DNA from: JAAYYF01 sp040255585
GTDB taxonomy: Bacteria; Deinococcota; Deinococci; Deinococcales; Trueperaceae
DNA: 64,000 nt
Assembly (NCBI GenBank): GCA_040255585.1
Contig: JBDZVI010000007.1
Coordinates: 1-64,000 of the forward strand
Direction of reading: 5' to 3'
In this document: in pieces, positions 9,481 through 17,677 of the stretch
Position numbering within the stretch: the stretch's first letter is position 1
Layout: each line of letters starts with the position of its first letter
Notes under the pieces: generated by a model
Seen by the model: the letters and a program-made list of their open reading frames with translations, nothing else
The model's database searches: none
What the model was told of the DNA's origin: nothing
Program-made: the position numbers and the translations under genes

Positions 9481-11685
9481 TTAGAAACGATCGCGCCTCG
9501 GGCCGCGGTCGCGGCCGTTCCGGTCGCGCCGCTCGCCACGATCGCCGCCAGGTCCGCGGCGCGGGCCGCGCGGGGCGATCTTGCCTTCCAGTTCGGGGCG
9601 GACCAAGTCGATCTTGCCCCGCTCGTCGATGCCGTTGACCTTGACCTTCAGCCTGTCGCCCTGCTTGAGGAAGTCCTCGACGTTCTCCACGCGCTCCTCG
9701 GCGATCTGGCTGATATGCAACAGGCCGTCCGTGCCGGGGAAGAGCGTGATGAAGGCGCCGAACTCGGTCGTCTTGGCGACCACGCCGTCGTACTCCTTGC
9801 CGACCTCGGCCGAGGCGGTGAGCGCCTCGATCTGGGCCTTGACGGCCCTCGCGGCGGTCGAGTCCTCGGAGTAGATGCGCACGGTGCCGTCCTCTTGCAC
9901 CTCGACGGTGGCGCCCATGGCCTCGAGCTCGCGGATCTGCTTGCCGCCGGGCCCGATGACCGTGCCGATCTTGTCGACGGGGATCTTGACCTGCAGGATC
10001 CTCGGCGCGCGCGCGGAGATCTCGGTGCGCGGCGCCGCGAGCGTCTTGGCCATCTCGCCGAGGATGTGCAGACGGCCGATGCGCGCCTGCGCGAGCGCCT
10101 CACGCATGACGGCGGCCGTGATGCCGCCGATCTTGATATCCATCTGCAGCGCCGTGACGCCGTCCGCCGTGCCCGTGACCTTGAAGTCCATGTCGCCGAG
10201 CGCGTCCTCGGAGCCGAGGATGTCGGTGAGGATCCGGTACGACGAGCCTTCCATCACCAGACCCATCGCGATGCCGGCGACGGGCGCCCTGAGGGGCACG
10301 CCGGCGTCCATGAGGGCGAGGCAGCCCGAGCAGACGGTGGCCATGGAGGACGAGCCGTTCGACTCCAGGGTCTCGCCGACCACGCGGATGACGTAGGGGA
10401 ACTCCTCCTGGCTCGGCATGACGTCGAGCAGGGCGCGGCGCGCCAGGTTGCCGTGGCCGAGCTCGCGCCGGCCGGTCCCCCTGAGGCGCTTGACCTCGCC
10501 GGTGGAGTACGGCGGGAAGTTGTAGTGCAGCATGAACTCCTCGCTGGAGTCCAGGGTCAGGTCGTCGACGAGACGGTTGTCGCGGCCCGTGCCGAGCGTG
10601 GCCACGCCAAGGACCTGCGTCTCGCCGCGCGTGAACACGGCCGAGCCGTGGGCCATCGGCAGCACGCCCGTCTCGATCCAGATCGGACGCACCTGATCCG
10701 AGCGCCGACCGTCGACCCGGAGGTTCTCCTCGAGGATGAGGCGGCGCAGCTCGGCCTTCTCGACCTTGTCGAACGCGGTCTTGTACTCCTCGACGAGCGC
10801 GGCGGCCCCGTCGGCCGAAGCGTCAGGGACGAGCCCTGCGATGATGGAGTCGCGCAGCGCCTTCACGGCCTCCGAGCGCTCGTGCTTGCCTTCCGTGAGC
10901 AGGGCGTCGCGGAGCTTGCCGGCCGAGCCGCGCCGGACGCTCTCGAGCGCTTCTTGCGAGAGCTCGACCGCCGGGGCGAAGCCGCGCTTCTCCTGGCCGA
11001 TCTCGTTCCGGATGCGCTCGATGAGGGCCACGACGGGCGCGAGCTGCGCCTGCGCGAACTCGATGGCGCCGACCATGACGTCCTCGGAGAGCTCGTTGGC
11101 GGCGGCCTCGACCATGAGCACCGCGTCCTTGCTGGCGGCGACGGTCAGTTCGAGCTTGGAGCCGCCCTCGTGGAGCAGGCGCATGCTCGGGTTGGGGATG
11201 TACTCGCCGTCCGCGTAACCGACCGTGCAGCAGGCCGTCGGCCCGTTCCACGGGATGTCGGAGATGGCGAGGGCCGCCGAGGCGCCGATGGCGGCGAGCG
11301 GGGCCGGGTCGTTGACCTGGTCGGCCGAGAGCACCGTCACGATGACCTGGACCTCGTTGCGTAGGCCCTTGGGGAAGAGGGGGCGGATCTGGCGGTCGAC
11401 GATGCGCGCGTTCAGGGTCCCCTGGATGCCGGGGCGGCCTTCGCGGCGCATGAAGGAGCCAGGGATCTTGCCGATGGCGTAGTGGCGCTCCTCGTACTCG
11501 ACCGTGAGGGGGAGGAACGGCACGGGCGAGGCGCTGTCGTTCATCTGGGCCGTGACCAGCACGAGCGTGTCGCCGTAGCGCACGGTCACGCTGCCGGATA
11601 CCTGCTTGGCGAGCTTGCCCGTCTCGATGACCAGCTCGCGGCCGCCGAACTGGGTGATGTACCGGTGGTGGTTAGGTAGGTTCAC
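9481..11685 (-). CDS. pnp: polyribonucleotide nucleotidyltransferase (PNPase)
   Basis: 734 residues with the full PNPase plan: first RNase PH domain from residue 1 (FGGRELVIETGKLAKQ), an all-alpha linker, and second RNase PH domain (RDNRLVDDLTLDSSEEFMLHYNFPPYSTGE). A KH domain (KIGTVIGPGGKQIRELEAMG) and an S1 domain (GAFITLFPGTDGLLHISQIA) follow. The phosphorolytic 3'-5' exonuclease degrades mRNA and also adds heteropolymeric tails. The last 30 residues are an Arg/Gly/Asp-rich disordered tail. The start is GTG 11685 with AAAGGAGA five bases upstream. It lies between rpsO and the RNase J gene, suggesting joint expression of two decay enzymes. Confidence 0.97.
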   Translation of the reverse strand: MNLPNHHRYITQFGGRELVIETGKLAKQVSGSVTVRYGDTLVLVTAQMNDSASPVPFLPLTVEYEERHYAIGKIPGSFMRREGRPGIQGTLNARIVDRQIRPLFPKGLRNEVQVIVTVLSADQVNDPAPLAAIGASAALAISDIPWNGPTACCTVGYADGEYIPNPSMRLLHEGGSKLELTVAASKDAVLMVEAAANELSEDVMVGAIEFAQAQLAPVVALIERIRNEIGQEKRGFAPAVELSQEALESVRRGSAGKLRDALLTEGKHERSEAVKALRDSIIAGLVPDASADGAAALVEEYKTAFDKVEKAELRRLILEENLRVDGRRSDQVRPIWIETGVLPMAHGSAVFTRGETQVLGVATLGTGRDNRLVDDLTLDSSEEFMLHYNFPPYSTGEVKRLRGTGRRELGHGNLARRALLDVMPSQEEFPYVIRVVGETLESNGSSSMATVCSGCLALMDAGVPLRAPVAGIAMGLVMEGSSYRILTDILGSEDALGDMDFKVTGTADGVTALQMDIKIGGITAAVMREALAQARIGRLHILGEMAKTLAAPRTEISARAPRILQVKIPVDKIGTVIGPGGKQIRELEAMGATVEVQEDGTVRIYSEDSTAARAVKAQIEALTASAEVGKEYDGVVAKTTEFGAFITLFPGTDGLLHISQIAEERVENVEDFLKQGDRLKVKVNGIDERGKIDLVRPELEGKIAPRGPRRGPGGDRGERRDRNGRDRGPRRDRF

Positions 11686-11750
11686 TGTCTCTCCTTTGTT
11701 CTTCCGCTTCGTTGCCCGCTGTCATGGCCATGAGCAGACCATGTGTGAAC

Positions 11751-11774
11751 GGCGAGGCCGTGTTTGGCCTCGCC
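11751..11774 (-). promoter_or_regulatory. perfect 9-bp hairpin in the rpsO-pnp leader
   Basis: GGCGAGGCC (11751-11759) pairs perfectly with GGCCTCGCC (11766-11774) around a 6-base loop. It sits in the 213-base rpsO-pnp gap, about 65 bases before the pnp start. In E. coli the same intergenic position holds an RNase III-cleaved hairpin used for PNPase autoregulation. A comparable role here, or partial termination after rpsO, is inference. Confidence 0.55.
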
Positions 11775-11898
11775 GCAGGTGCCAAGTTCGGTTAGGCGCA
11801 CTCGCGCCTTTCTGAGTGTAGGCCGCCGGGCTCGGACGCCGCGGCCATGGGGTGGTATCGACCTCGCCCCGGAGGGCTCGTCCTGCTCGAAGTCCGGC

Positions 11899-12168
11899 TC
11901 AGCGGCGGAGTCCGAGGTTGGCGATCAGTTCCTTGTAGGCGTCGTAGTCGGTGCGTTCCAGGTACGAGAGGAGGCGCTTGCGCTTGCCGACCATCATGAG
12001 AAGGCCGCGGCGGCCGTGATGGTCCTTCTTGTGGTTCTGGAGGTGGGCGCTGAGCTCCTCGATGCGCTTCGTGAGGAGCGCCACCTGGACGGGGGCGGAC
12101 CCGGTGTCCTGTGCGTCCTTGCCGTAACGCTCGATGACCTCGAGCTTCTGTTCTGCGTTCATCGGCAT
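11899..12168 (-). CDS. rpsO: 30S ribosomal protein S15
   Basis: 89 residues, the normal S15 length. Conserved 16S rRNA-binding segments are intact: DTGSAPVQVALLTKRIEELS, LQNHKKDHHGRRGLLMMVGKR and KRLLSYLERTDYDAYKELI. It binds the central domain of 16S rRNA early in 30S assembly. The start ATG 12168 follows a GAAAGG ribosome binding site by about 9 bases. It is the first gene of an rpsO-pnp-RNase J transcription unit. Confidence 0.98.
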   Translation of the reverse strand: MPMNAEQKLEVIERYGKDAQDTGSAPVQVALLTKRIEELSAHLQNHKKDHHGRRGLLMMVGKRKRLLSYLERTDYDAYKELIANLGLRR

Positions 12169-12271
12169 GTTCGTCTACCTTTCAAAATCGTCTTTCCCGA
12201 GCCGGATCCGCTTGCCTTCGTCGATACCGGCCAAGGTGTCAACCGATGGATTGTAGCACGTGATCGCGGGG

Positions 12272-14287
12272 TCAGGGGTGGGCCTCGAACCAACCCACGA
12301 TCGCCTCGAGCCGCGCGATGCGCCTGTCCGGCCTGCCGGAGCGCGAAAGCTCGTGCCCCTCGCCCGGCACGCGGAAGAACTCGGTCTCCACCTTCCCGAG
12401 GTGCTTGAGCACCGAGAAGAGCTGCTCGGCCTGCTCGATCGGGCAGCGGTAGTCCTCCTCCGAGTGCACGATGAGGAGGGGCGTCTCGATCTTGTCGGCG
12501 TACTTGATGGGGCTCTGGCGCCAGAGCGCCTCGACGTCGCCCCATGGCACGCCAGCCAACTCGCGGTTCACGAACCACGGCCCGATATCCGACGTGCCGT
12601 ACATGCTCGTCCAGTTGCTGATGCTGCGCTGGGTGACGGCCGACCTGAAGCGCGTCGTCTGACCGATCAGCCAGTTCGTCATGAAGCCGCCGTAGCTGCC
12701 GCCGGTGAGGTGGAGCGGCGCCTTCTTGCTGCCGAGGCGCGCCGCTCCGGCCTCGGCGAAGGCCATCACGTCGTTGGCATCCACCGAGCCGTACCGCCCG
12801 AGCATGCTCGTGGCGAAGGTGTGGCCGTAACTGCTGCTCCCGCGCGGGTTGCCGAAGATCACGGCGTAGCCCCGCGCGGCCAGTAGCTGGAACTCGAACT
12901 GGAAGCCGTAGCCGTAGTTCGTGTGCGGCCCGCCGTGAACCTCGACCACCGCGGCGCCGTCCTTGCGGGGCGACGTTGGGCGCAAGACCCAGTAAGGCGC
13001 CGCGACTTCGCCCGCCGCGAACGGTCCGGTCGGCGACAGGAGCTCGAGCCGTCTGCACCAGGCATCGTTCGCGTGGCTGAGCCGCGCTTCGCGCCCGCCG
13101 GCGAGGAGCGCGCTCACCTCGCCGGGGCGGTCGGGGGTCTCGGAGATGAGGAGCGCCGTCACGTCGCCTGGCGCCGCCGGCGTCGCGAACGCCGTGACGA
13201 CCCGACCGCTCGCCGCGATGGTGGCCGGTGCCGCGAGCGGTGCCAGCGCGCCGTCGAGCGTGAGGCGCGCCAGGCCGCTCGCGCCGCCGTCGTTGACGAG
13301 CACGGTGAGAGCCGAGCTGTCGGCGCTCCACGTCGGTCCGAACGGATAGGCCCCGAGGCGGCTGTCGCCGCCGGCGCTCGGGGGCGTCGCGACGTCGCCC
13401 GTGAGGAGGCGGGGCTTGGCGCGTTCGGCGCGGGCGTCCAGGAGCCAGACGCCGCCTTCGGCGGCCACGTCGTCCTGACGTTGGCTGGCCGTGTAGGCCA
13501 GCCAGGCGCCGTCCGGCGACGGTTGCAGGGAGGACAGCCCGATGAGGTCCTTGGCGCGGACGCTGGCGGCGCCCGTGCTCAGCTCGAAGAGCACGATGTC
13601 GGCTCGGAACTCGCCCGCCGCCCGCTCGCCGGAGGGAACGGCCAGCCACACGGACTCGCCGTCCGGCGCGAACGCGAGCAGGCGCGGCGACTCGGTGAGG
13701 TCGGTGACCCGACGCGGCTCGCCCTTGGCTAGGTCGAGGAGGTAGAGCTGCGCCGTCGCCTGCGCGATGACGCCAGCGCCGTCGCCGCGCCAGTAGCGCC
13801 TGACGATGCGCCGCGGCTGGCCGTTCTTGGCGGCGACTTCCTCGTGCTCACCGAGGCTCAGGTAGGCGATCCGCTCTCCGCCCGGGGCCCACGCGAACGC
13901 GAACACGCCGGCCTTGTGGCTGGTGAGCCGCTCCGGCTCACCTCCGCCGACCGGCATGACGTGCAACTGCGGCGGAGAGCCGGCCTCCGAGCTGCGCAGG
14001 AACGCGAGCTTGGCGGCGTCGGGGGAGAAGCGCGGCGCCCTGTCGCCGTACTCGCCGCGCGTGAACTCGGTGGGTTGGCGCCTCGCGAGGTTAGTCAGCG
14101 GCCGGAGGTGGATCCGGCTCCGGTAGCGGGGCGGGGCGTAAGGCTTGCCGCCCGCCACGGTCGGGTCGCCGACGGCGGGGACGACGTCGGTCTGCACCCA
14201 CGCCGCCAGGCGGCCGTCGGCCGAGACCTGCACGTCGGAGACCGTGCGCATCGTGAGGAGGTCGCTGCTCTTCGGTGGTCTTGCCAT
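12272..14287 (-). CDS. S9 family (prolyl oligopeptidase / acylaminoacyl-peptidase) serine peptidase
   Basis: 671 residues. The N-terminal two thirds form a WD40-like beta-propeller (repeats such as RFSPDAAKLAFLRSS, FAWAPGGERIAYLSLG, AFAPDGESVWLAVPSG, QPSPDGAWLAYTAS). The C-terminal alpha/beta hydrolase carries the Ser nucleophile in GGSYGGF near residue 531, an Asp in SEEDYRCP near 608 and a His in GEGHELS near 645. There is no signal peptide, so it is cytosolic and probably trims short peptides or removes N-acylated residues. A large open frame in another phase overlaps its 3' half but is only a GC-rich shadow. The gene stands 49 bases after rlmB. Confidence 0.93.
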   Translation of the reverse strand: MARPPKSSDLLTMRTVSDVQVSADGRLAAWVQTDVVPAVGDPTVAGGKPYAPPRYRSRIHLRPLTNLARRQPTEFTRGEYGDRAPRFSPDAAKLAFLRSSEAGSPPQLHVMPVGGGEPERLTSHKAGVFAFAWAPGGERIAYLSLGEHEEVAAKNGQPRRIVRRYWRGDGAGVIAQATAQLYLLDLAKGEPRRVTDLTESPRLLAFAPDGESVWLAVPSGERAAGEFRADIVLFELSTGAASVRAKDLIGLSSLQPSPDGAWLAYTASQRQDDVAAEGGVWLLDARAERAKPRLLTGDVATPPSAGGDSRLGAYPFGPTWSADSSALTVLVNDGGASGLARLTLDGALAPLAAPATIAASGRVVTAFATPAAPGDVTALLISETPDRPGEVSALLAGGREARLSHANDAWCRRLELLSPTGPFAAGEVAAPYWVLRPTSPRKDGAAVVEVHGGPHTNYGYGFQFEFQLLAARGYAVIFGNPRGSSSYGHTFATSMLGRYGSVDANDVMAFAEAGAARLGSKKAPLHLTGGSYGGFMTNWLIGQTTRFRSAVTQRSISNWTSMYGTSDIGPWFVNRELAGVPWGDVEALWRQSPIKYADKIETPLLIVHSEEDYRCPIEQAEQLFSVLKHLGKVETEFFRVPGEGHELSRSGRPDRRIARLEAIVGWFEAHP

Positions 14288-14335
14288 GTAGTTACGACCG
14301 TTCCGCGCCGCGACGGCGCATGTGATTCCTGGCGA

Positions 14336-15061
14336 TCAGCGCCCGCGACCGACGCCGATCGCGTACAACAGGATGCCGGCAGCCACGCCCGCGTTCAGCG
14401 AGCCGACCTTGCCTGACAGGGGGATGGCCACGAGCTCGTCGCACCGCTCGCGCACGAGGCGCCGCATCCCGTCGCCTTCGGAGCCGATTACCAGGGCTAC
14501 GGGGCGGCGCCAATCGACCTCGCCGGGCACGCTCGTGGCTGCCGCGTCGGCGCCGTAGACCCACACGCCGCGTTCCTTGAGCTCCTCGATCGTGCGGGGC
14601 AGGTTCGTCACGACGACGAGGGGCACGTGCGCCGTCGCGCCCGCGGCCGCCTTGACGACGACCGCCGTGAGGGGGGCGGAGCGGCGCTCTTCCATCACCA
14701 CGCCGTGGGCTCCAAGCGCCTCGGCGCTGCGGATGATGGCGCCGACGTTGCGCGGGTCCGTCAGGTGATCGAGGAGCACGACGAGGAGTTCCTCGCCGCG
14801 CCGCGCCGCCCGTTCGAACACGGCGTCCATGTCGACGGTCTTGACCTCAGGCAGCAGCGCCGCCACCCCCTGGTGCTGGGTCGTCTTGAGCACCTGGTCG
14901 AGCTGGATGCGCGGGACCTCGTCTAGGCGCACGTTAGCCGCGGCGGCGGCCCGCTTGAGCTCCTTCAGGATGGCTGGCTGTACACCGCGGGCCACGGCCA
15001 CCTGCTCGACCTGGGCGTCGCGCATGGCCTCGAGCACGGCGTTGCGACCGTAGATCCACAT
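14336..15061 (-). CDS. rlmB: 23S rRNA (guanosine-2'-O)-methyltransferase RlmB, TrmH/SpoU family
   Basis: 241 residues. An N-terminal substrate-binding domain (WIYGRNAVLEAMRD) is followed by the SPOUT knot domain with motif 1 (DHLTDPRNVGAIIRSAEALG), motif 2 (VALVIGSEGDGMRRLVRERC) and motif 3 (IPLSGKVGSLNAGVAAGILL). Together these define RlmB, which methylates G2251 of 23S rRNA. I take ATG 15061 as start because a TATATT -10 box lies 7 bases before it; an in-frame TTG at 15070 would lie inside the promoter. No Shine-Dalgarno is present, so the mRNA is probably leaderless. Confidence 0.93.
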   Translation of the reverse strand: MWIYGRNAVLEAMRDAQVEQVAVARGVQPAILKELKRAAAAANVRLDEVPRIQLDQVLKTTQHQGVAALLPEVKTVDMDAVFERAARRGEELLVVLLDHLTDPRNVGAIIRSAEALGAHGVVMEERRSAPLTAVVVKAAAGATAHVPLVVVTNLPRTIEELKERGVWVYGADAAATSVPGEVDWRRPVALVIGSEGDGMRRLVRERCDELVAIPLSGKVGSLNAGVAAGILLYAIGVGRGR

Positions 15062-15074
15062 GCGACCCAATATA
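15061..15074 (-). promoter_or_regulatory. leaderless promoter -10 box for rlmB
   Basis: TATATT (15074-15069, minus strand) is 7 bases upstream of the ATG at 15061. A transcript starting about 7 bases after this box would begin at the start codon. Confidence 0.65.
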
Positions 15075-15148
15075 CGTGCGCGATGGTCGGCGGTCGGGCG
15101 GGACGGTCGCCGGGCCGGGGTGGGCGGTGCCGGCGACGGGGTAGACCG

Positions 15149-16054
15149 TCAGAGCCCGAGCGCCTCCCGGGCGGCACGTTCGTCCATGCTCAACTGGGCG
15201 CGCAGCTCCTCCACGCCTGCGAAGGCCCGTTGGCCACGCAACTGCTTGACGAAGCGGACGTCGAGCTCGGCGCCGTACAGGTCGTCTGCGAAGTCGAAGA
15301 CGTGCACTTCGAGCGCGGGCGGCGCCTCCGGGAACGTCGGGCGCGGGCCAACGTTGGCCATCCCGGCGAGCGCCCGGCCCGCCGCCTCGACCGTCACCGC
15401 GAAGACACCGCGCGGCAGCACCTTCCCGGAAGGCACGTCGAGGTTCGCGGTCGGGAAGCCGATGGTCCGGCCCCGCTGCTGACCGCGCGTGACGACGCCG
15501 CGCACGAGGTAGGGGGCGCCGAGGAGCCGCGTGGCGTTGGCCACGTCGCCCATGCCGAGGAGCTCACGCACCCTGGAGGAGCTGACCACCGCGCCGTCGA
15601 CCTCCAGGAGCGGGAACGCTTCCAGCTCGGCGGTGATGCCCCTGAGGTCGTCAAGCCCGCCCGCGCGGGCCTTGCCGAACCGGAAGTCCTCTCCGACCAC
15701 GATCAGGCTCGGTGCGAGACCGGAAAGTTGCGCCAGCCACGTCTCTTTCTCCGTGTTCGCGAAGTCGCGGTCGAAAGGGATGCTGACCACTACGTCCGGC
15801 GCGTACGCGCTCAGCGCGACGAGCTTCTCCTCCGGCGTCATGAGGTACTGGCCGCCGCCGAAGAGCACCCGCGCCGGCGGGAAGAACGTGACGACCACGC
15901 TCGCTACGCCGCGCGCCAGCGCCGCCGCGCGCATGCGGTCGAGCAGGAGCCTGTGGCCGAGGTGAACGCCGTCGAAGTTGCCGATGCTTAGCACGCCGCC
16001 CCGCACCGGCACGTCCGGGACCGACTCGTAAGTGCTGGTGGCCGCGCTCGTCAC
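15149..16054 (-). CDS. ribF: bifunctional riboflavin kinase / FAD synthetase
   Basis: 301 residues. The N-terminal FAD synthetase domain shows the nucleotidyltransferase motif SIGNFDGVHLGHRLLL, an FDRDFANTEKETWL segment and VVGEDFRFGKARAG. The C-terminal flavokinase barrel has YLVRGVVTRGQQRGRTIGFPTANL and the ending segment VKQLRGQRAF. It turns riboflavin into FMN and then FAD. The start is GTG 16054, overlapping the stop of the upstream Nudix gene by four bases (GTGA), so the long upstream open frame is not used. It ends the transcript that begins in the dcw cluster or just after it. Confidence 0.95.
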   Translation of the reverse strand: MTSAATSTYESVPDVPVRGGVLSIGNFDGVHLGHRLLLDRMRAAALARGVASVVVTFFPPARVLFGGGQYLMTPEEKLVALSAYAPDVVVSIPFDRDFANTEKETWLAQLSGLAPSLIVVGEDFRFGKARAGGLDDLRGITAELEAFPLLEVDGAVVSSSRVRELLGMGDVANATRLLGAPYLVRGVVTRGQQRGRTIGFPTANLDVPSGKVLPRGVFAVTVEAAGRALAGMANVGPRPTFPEAPPALEVHVFDFADDLYGAELDVRFVKQLRGQRAFAGVEELRAQLSMDERAAREALGL

Positions 16055-16542
16055 ACAGGGGTGCCGCTGCGTGCGAGGACGTGCCTGAGACCGAGGAGCG
16101 TGACGCCGGACGTCGCCTCCGCTCCGCTCCGCACGCTGTTCCATACGTCCAGGGCGTCGCGCCACTCGAGGGTGAGGACCTCGCCCTCGTCGGGCGTGCC
16201 CGCGGCCTGGCGCATAGTGGTGAGCTCGAAGAGGTAGACCTGCTCGTCGCAGAAGCCGGGTGAGCAGTAGAGGCGCGAGACGAGAGCCAGGTCCCCGCCG
16301 AGCTGGACCTCCTCCGCGAGTTCCCGCGCGGCCGCCTGTTCCGGCGTCTCGCCCGGCTCGATGAGCCCGGCAGGCATCTCCCAGGTCGTGGCGCCGATGG
16401 CCGGCCTGGCCTGGCGGACGCCGAGCACCTCGCGGCCGCGCGCCACCACGATCGCCACGGCGTCGGGGTGCTCCACGACCTCCCACCGGCCATCGAGAAC
16501 GGCGGTCGTGAAGAGCCGACCGCGGAACTTCACGTCACGCAT
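16051..16542 (-). CDS. Nudix hydrolase, ADP-ribose pyrophosphatase type
   Basis: 163 residues. The Nudix box is complete (GLIEPGETPEQAAARELAEE, then VQL). The strand before it (WEMPAG) and the following RLYCSPGFCDEQVYLF match ADP-ribose diphosphatases of the NudF group. The predicted reaction splits ADP-ribose into AMP and ribose-5-phosphate. It lies 32 bases downstream of ftsZ and overlaps ribF, so it is probably carried on the distal dcw transcript. Confidence 0.88.
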   Translation of the reverse strand: MRDVKFRGRLFTTAVLDGRWEVVEHPDAVAIVVARGREVLGVRQARPAIGATTWEMPAGLIEPGETPEQAAARELAEEVQLGGDLALVSRLYCSPGFCDEQVYLFELTTMRQAAGTPDEGEVLTLEWRDALDVWNSVRSGAEATSGVTLLGLRHVLARSGTPV

Positions 16543-16574
16543 GCGAACCTCTGGCTACCTGAGCGGCGCGCCCT

Positions 16575-17648
16575 TCAGTTGTCGTTCGCGTCGGGGTTGT
16601 ACCTGAGGAACGCCGGGATGTCGAAGTTGCTCGGGTCGTACGTCTTGTTGGCCCCGGCACCCAGTCCGGCGCGCAGGTGCGTCGGCCGGAGGATGCGGGT
16701 CTGAGGCGCCTGGTCGAAGCCCGCCGCGATGATGGTGACGCGCACCTCGTCGCCGGCGTCCTCGTCGTAGGTCAGGCCGAAGAGCACGTTGGGCTCGTCC
16801 ACCTCGGTGGCCTCGCTGATCTTGTTGACGATCTCGTGAGCGTCGAAGAGGGTGAGGTTCTCAGAGCCTGTGATGTTGATGAGGAGGTTGCGTGCGCCCT
16901 CGACGCCGCGGGCGAGGAGGGGGGAGTGCGTGGCGCTCTCGGCCGCCTCCTCTGCGAGGTTCTCGCCGCGACCGGCGCCGATGCCCATGAGCACGGTGCC
17001 GGCGCCCTGGAGGAGCGCCTTGACGTCGGCGAAGTCGACGTTGATCTCGCCGGGCACGTTGATGACGTCGGAGATGCCCCTGACGCCGTGGTAGAGGACA
17101 CGATCGGCGACGCGGAAGGCGTCCTGCAGGCGTACCTTGCGGTCGAGCGCGGAGAGGAGGCGCTGGTTCTCGACGACGATGAGCGCGTCGACCTTGTCCT
17201 CCAGCCGCCTGAGGCCTTCCTGCGCCTGCGCCATGCGGCGCGGCCCCTCCATCTGGAAGGGCGAGGTCACGACCGCGATGGCCAGGGCGCCCAGCTCTCG
17301 GGCGACCTCGGCGACCACGGGCGCGCTGCCCGTGCCGGTGCCGCCGCCCATGCCGGCCGTGATGAAGACGAGGTCGGAGCCGCGCAGCGCCTCGGCGATG
17401 CGGTCGCGGTCCTCGAGGGCCGCCTTCTCGCCGACCTCGGGGTTGGCGCCGGCGCCGAGGCCCTTGGTCAGGTGGTCGCCCATCTGGATGCGCACGTCGG
17501 CGAGCGACGTCGCGAGGACCTGCGCGTCGGTGTTCGCGGCGACGAACTCGACCCCCCTGAGGCCGGTCTCGATCATGCGGTTGACAGCGTTGTTGCCCCC
17601 GCCGCCCAGTCCGATCACTCGGATGATCGCGTTGTCCACGTTGCTCAT
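16575..17648 (-). CDS. ftsZ: cell division protein FtsZ
   Basis: 357 residues. The tubulin-like GTPase motifs are intact: GGGGNNAVNRM near residues 15-25, the signature GMGGGTGTGSAP near 104-115, and a NVDFADVKALL segment with the T7-loop asparagine and aspartates. The C-terminal tail is very short and ends soon after the conserved peptide DIPAFLRY, which recruits FtsA. FtsZ polymerises into the cytokinetic ring. The gene follows ftsA by 29 bases and closes the classic dcw order. Confidence 0.98.
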   Translation of the reverse strand: MSNVDNAIIRVIGLGGGGNNAVNRMIETGLRGVEFVAANTDAQVLATSLADVRIQMGDHLTKGLGAGANPEVGEKAALEDRDRIAEALRGSDLVFITAGMGGGTGTGSAPVVAEVARELGALAIAVVTSPFQMEGPRRMAQAQEGLRRLEDKVDALIVVENQRLLSALDRKVRLQDAFRVADRVLYHGVRGISDVINVPGEINVDFADVKALLQGAGTVLMGIGAGRGENLAEEAAESATHSPLLARGVEGARNLLINITGSENLTLFDAHEIVNKISEATEVDEPNVLFGLTYDEDAGDEVRVTIIAAGFDQAPQTRILRPTHLRAGLGAGANKTYDPSNFDIPAFLRYNPDANDN

Positions 17649-17677
17649 CGCTTCAGCCCGCCTTTCCGTTGCCGACC

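Noticed and set aside
12159..13649. Long Arg/Pro-rich open frame on the minus strand overlapping the S9 peptidase
   Set aside because: It is a frame-shifted shadow of the peptidase gene; the real frame has the complete Ser-Asp-His triad.
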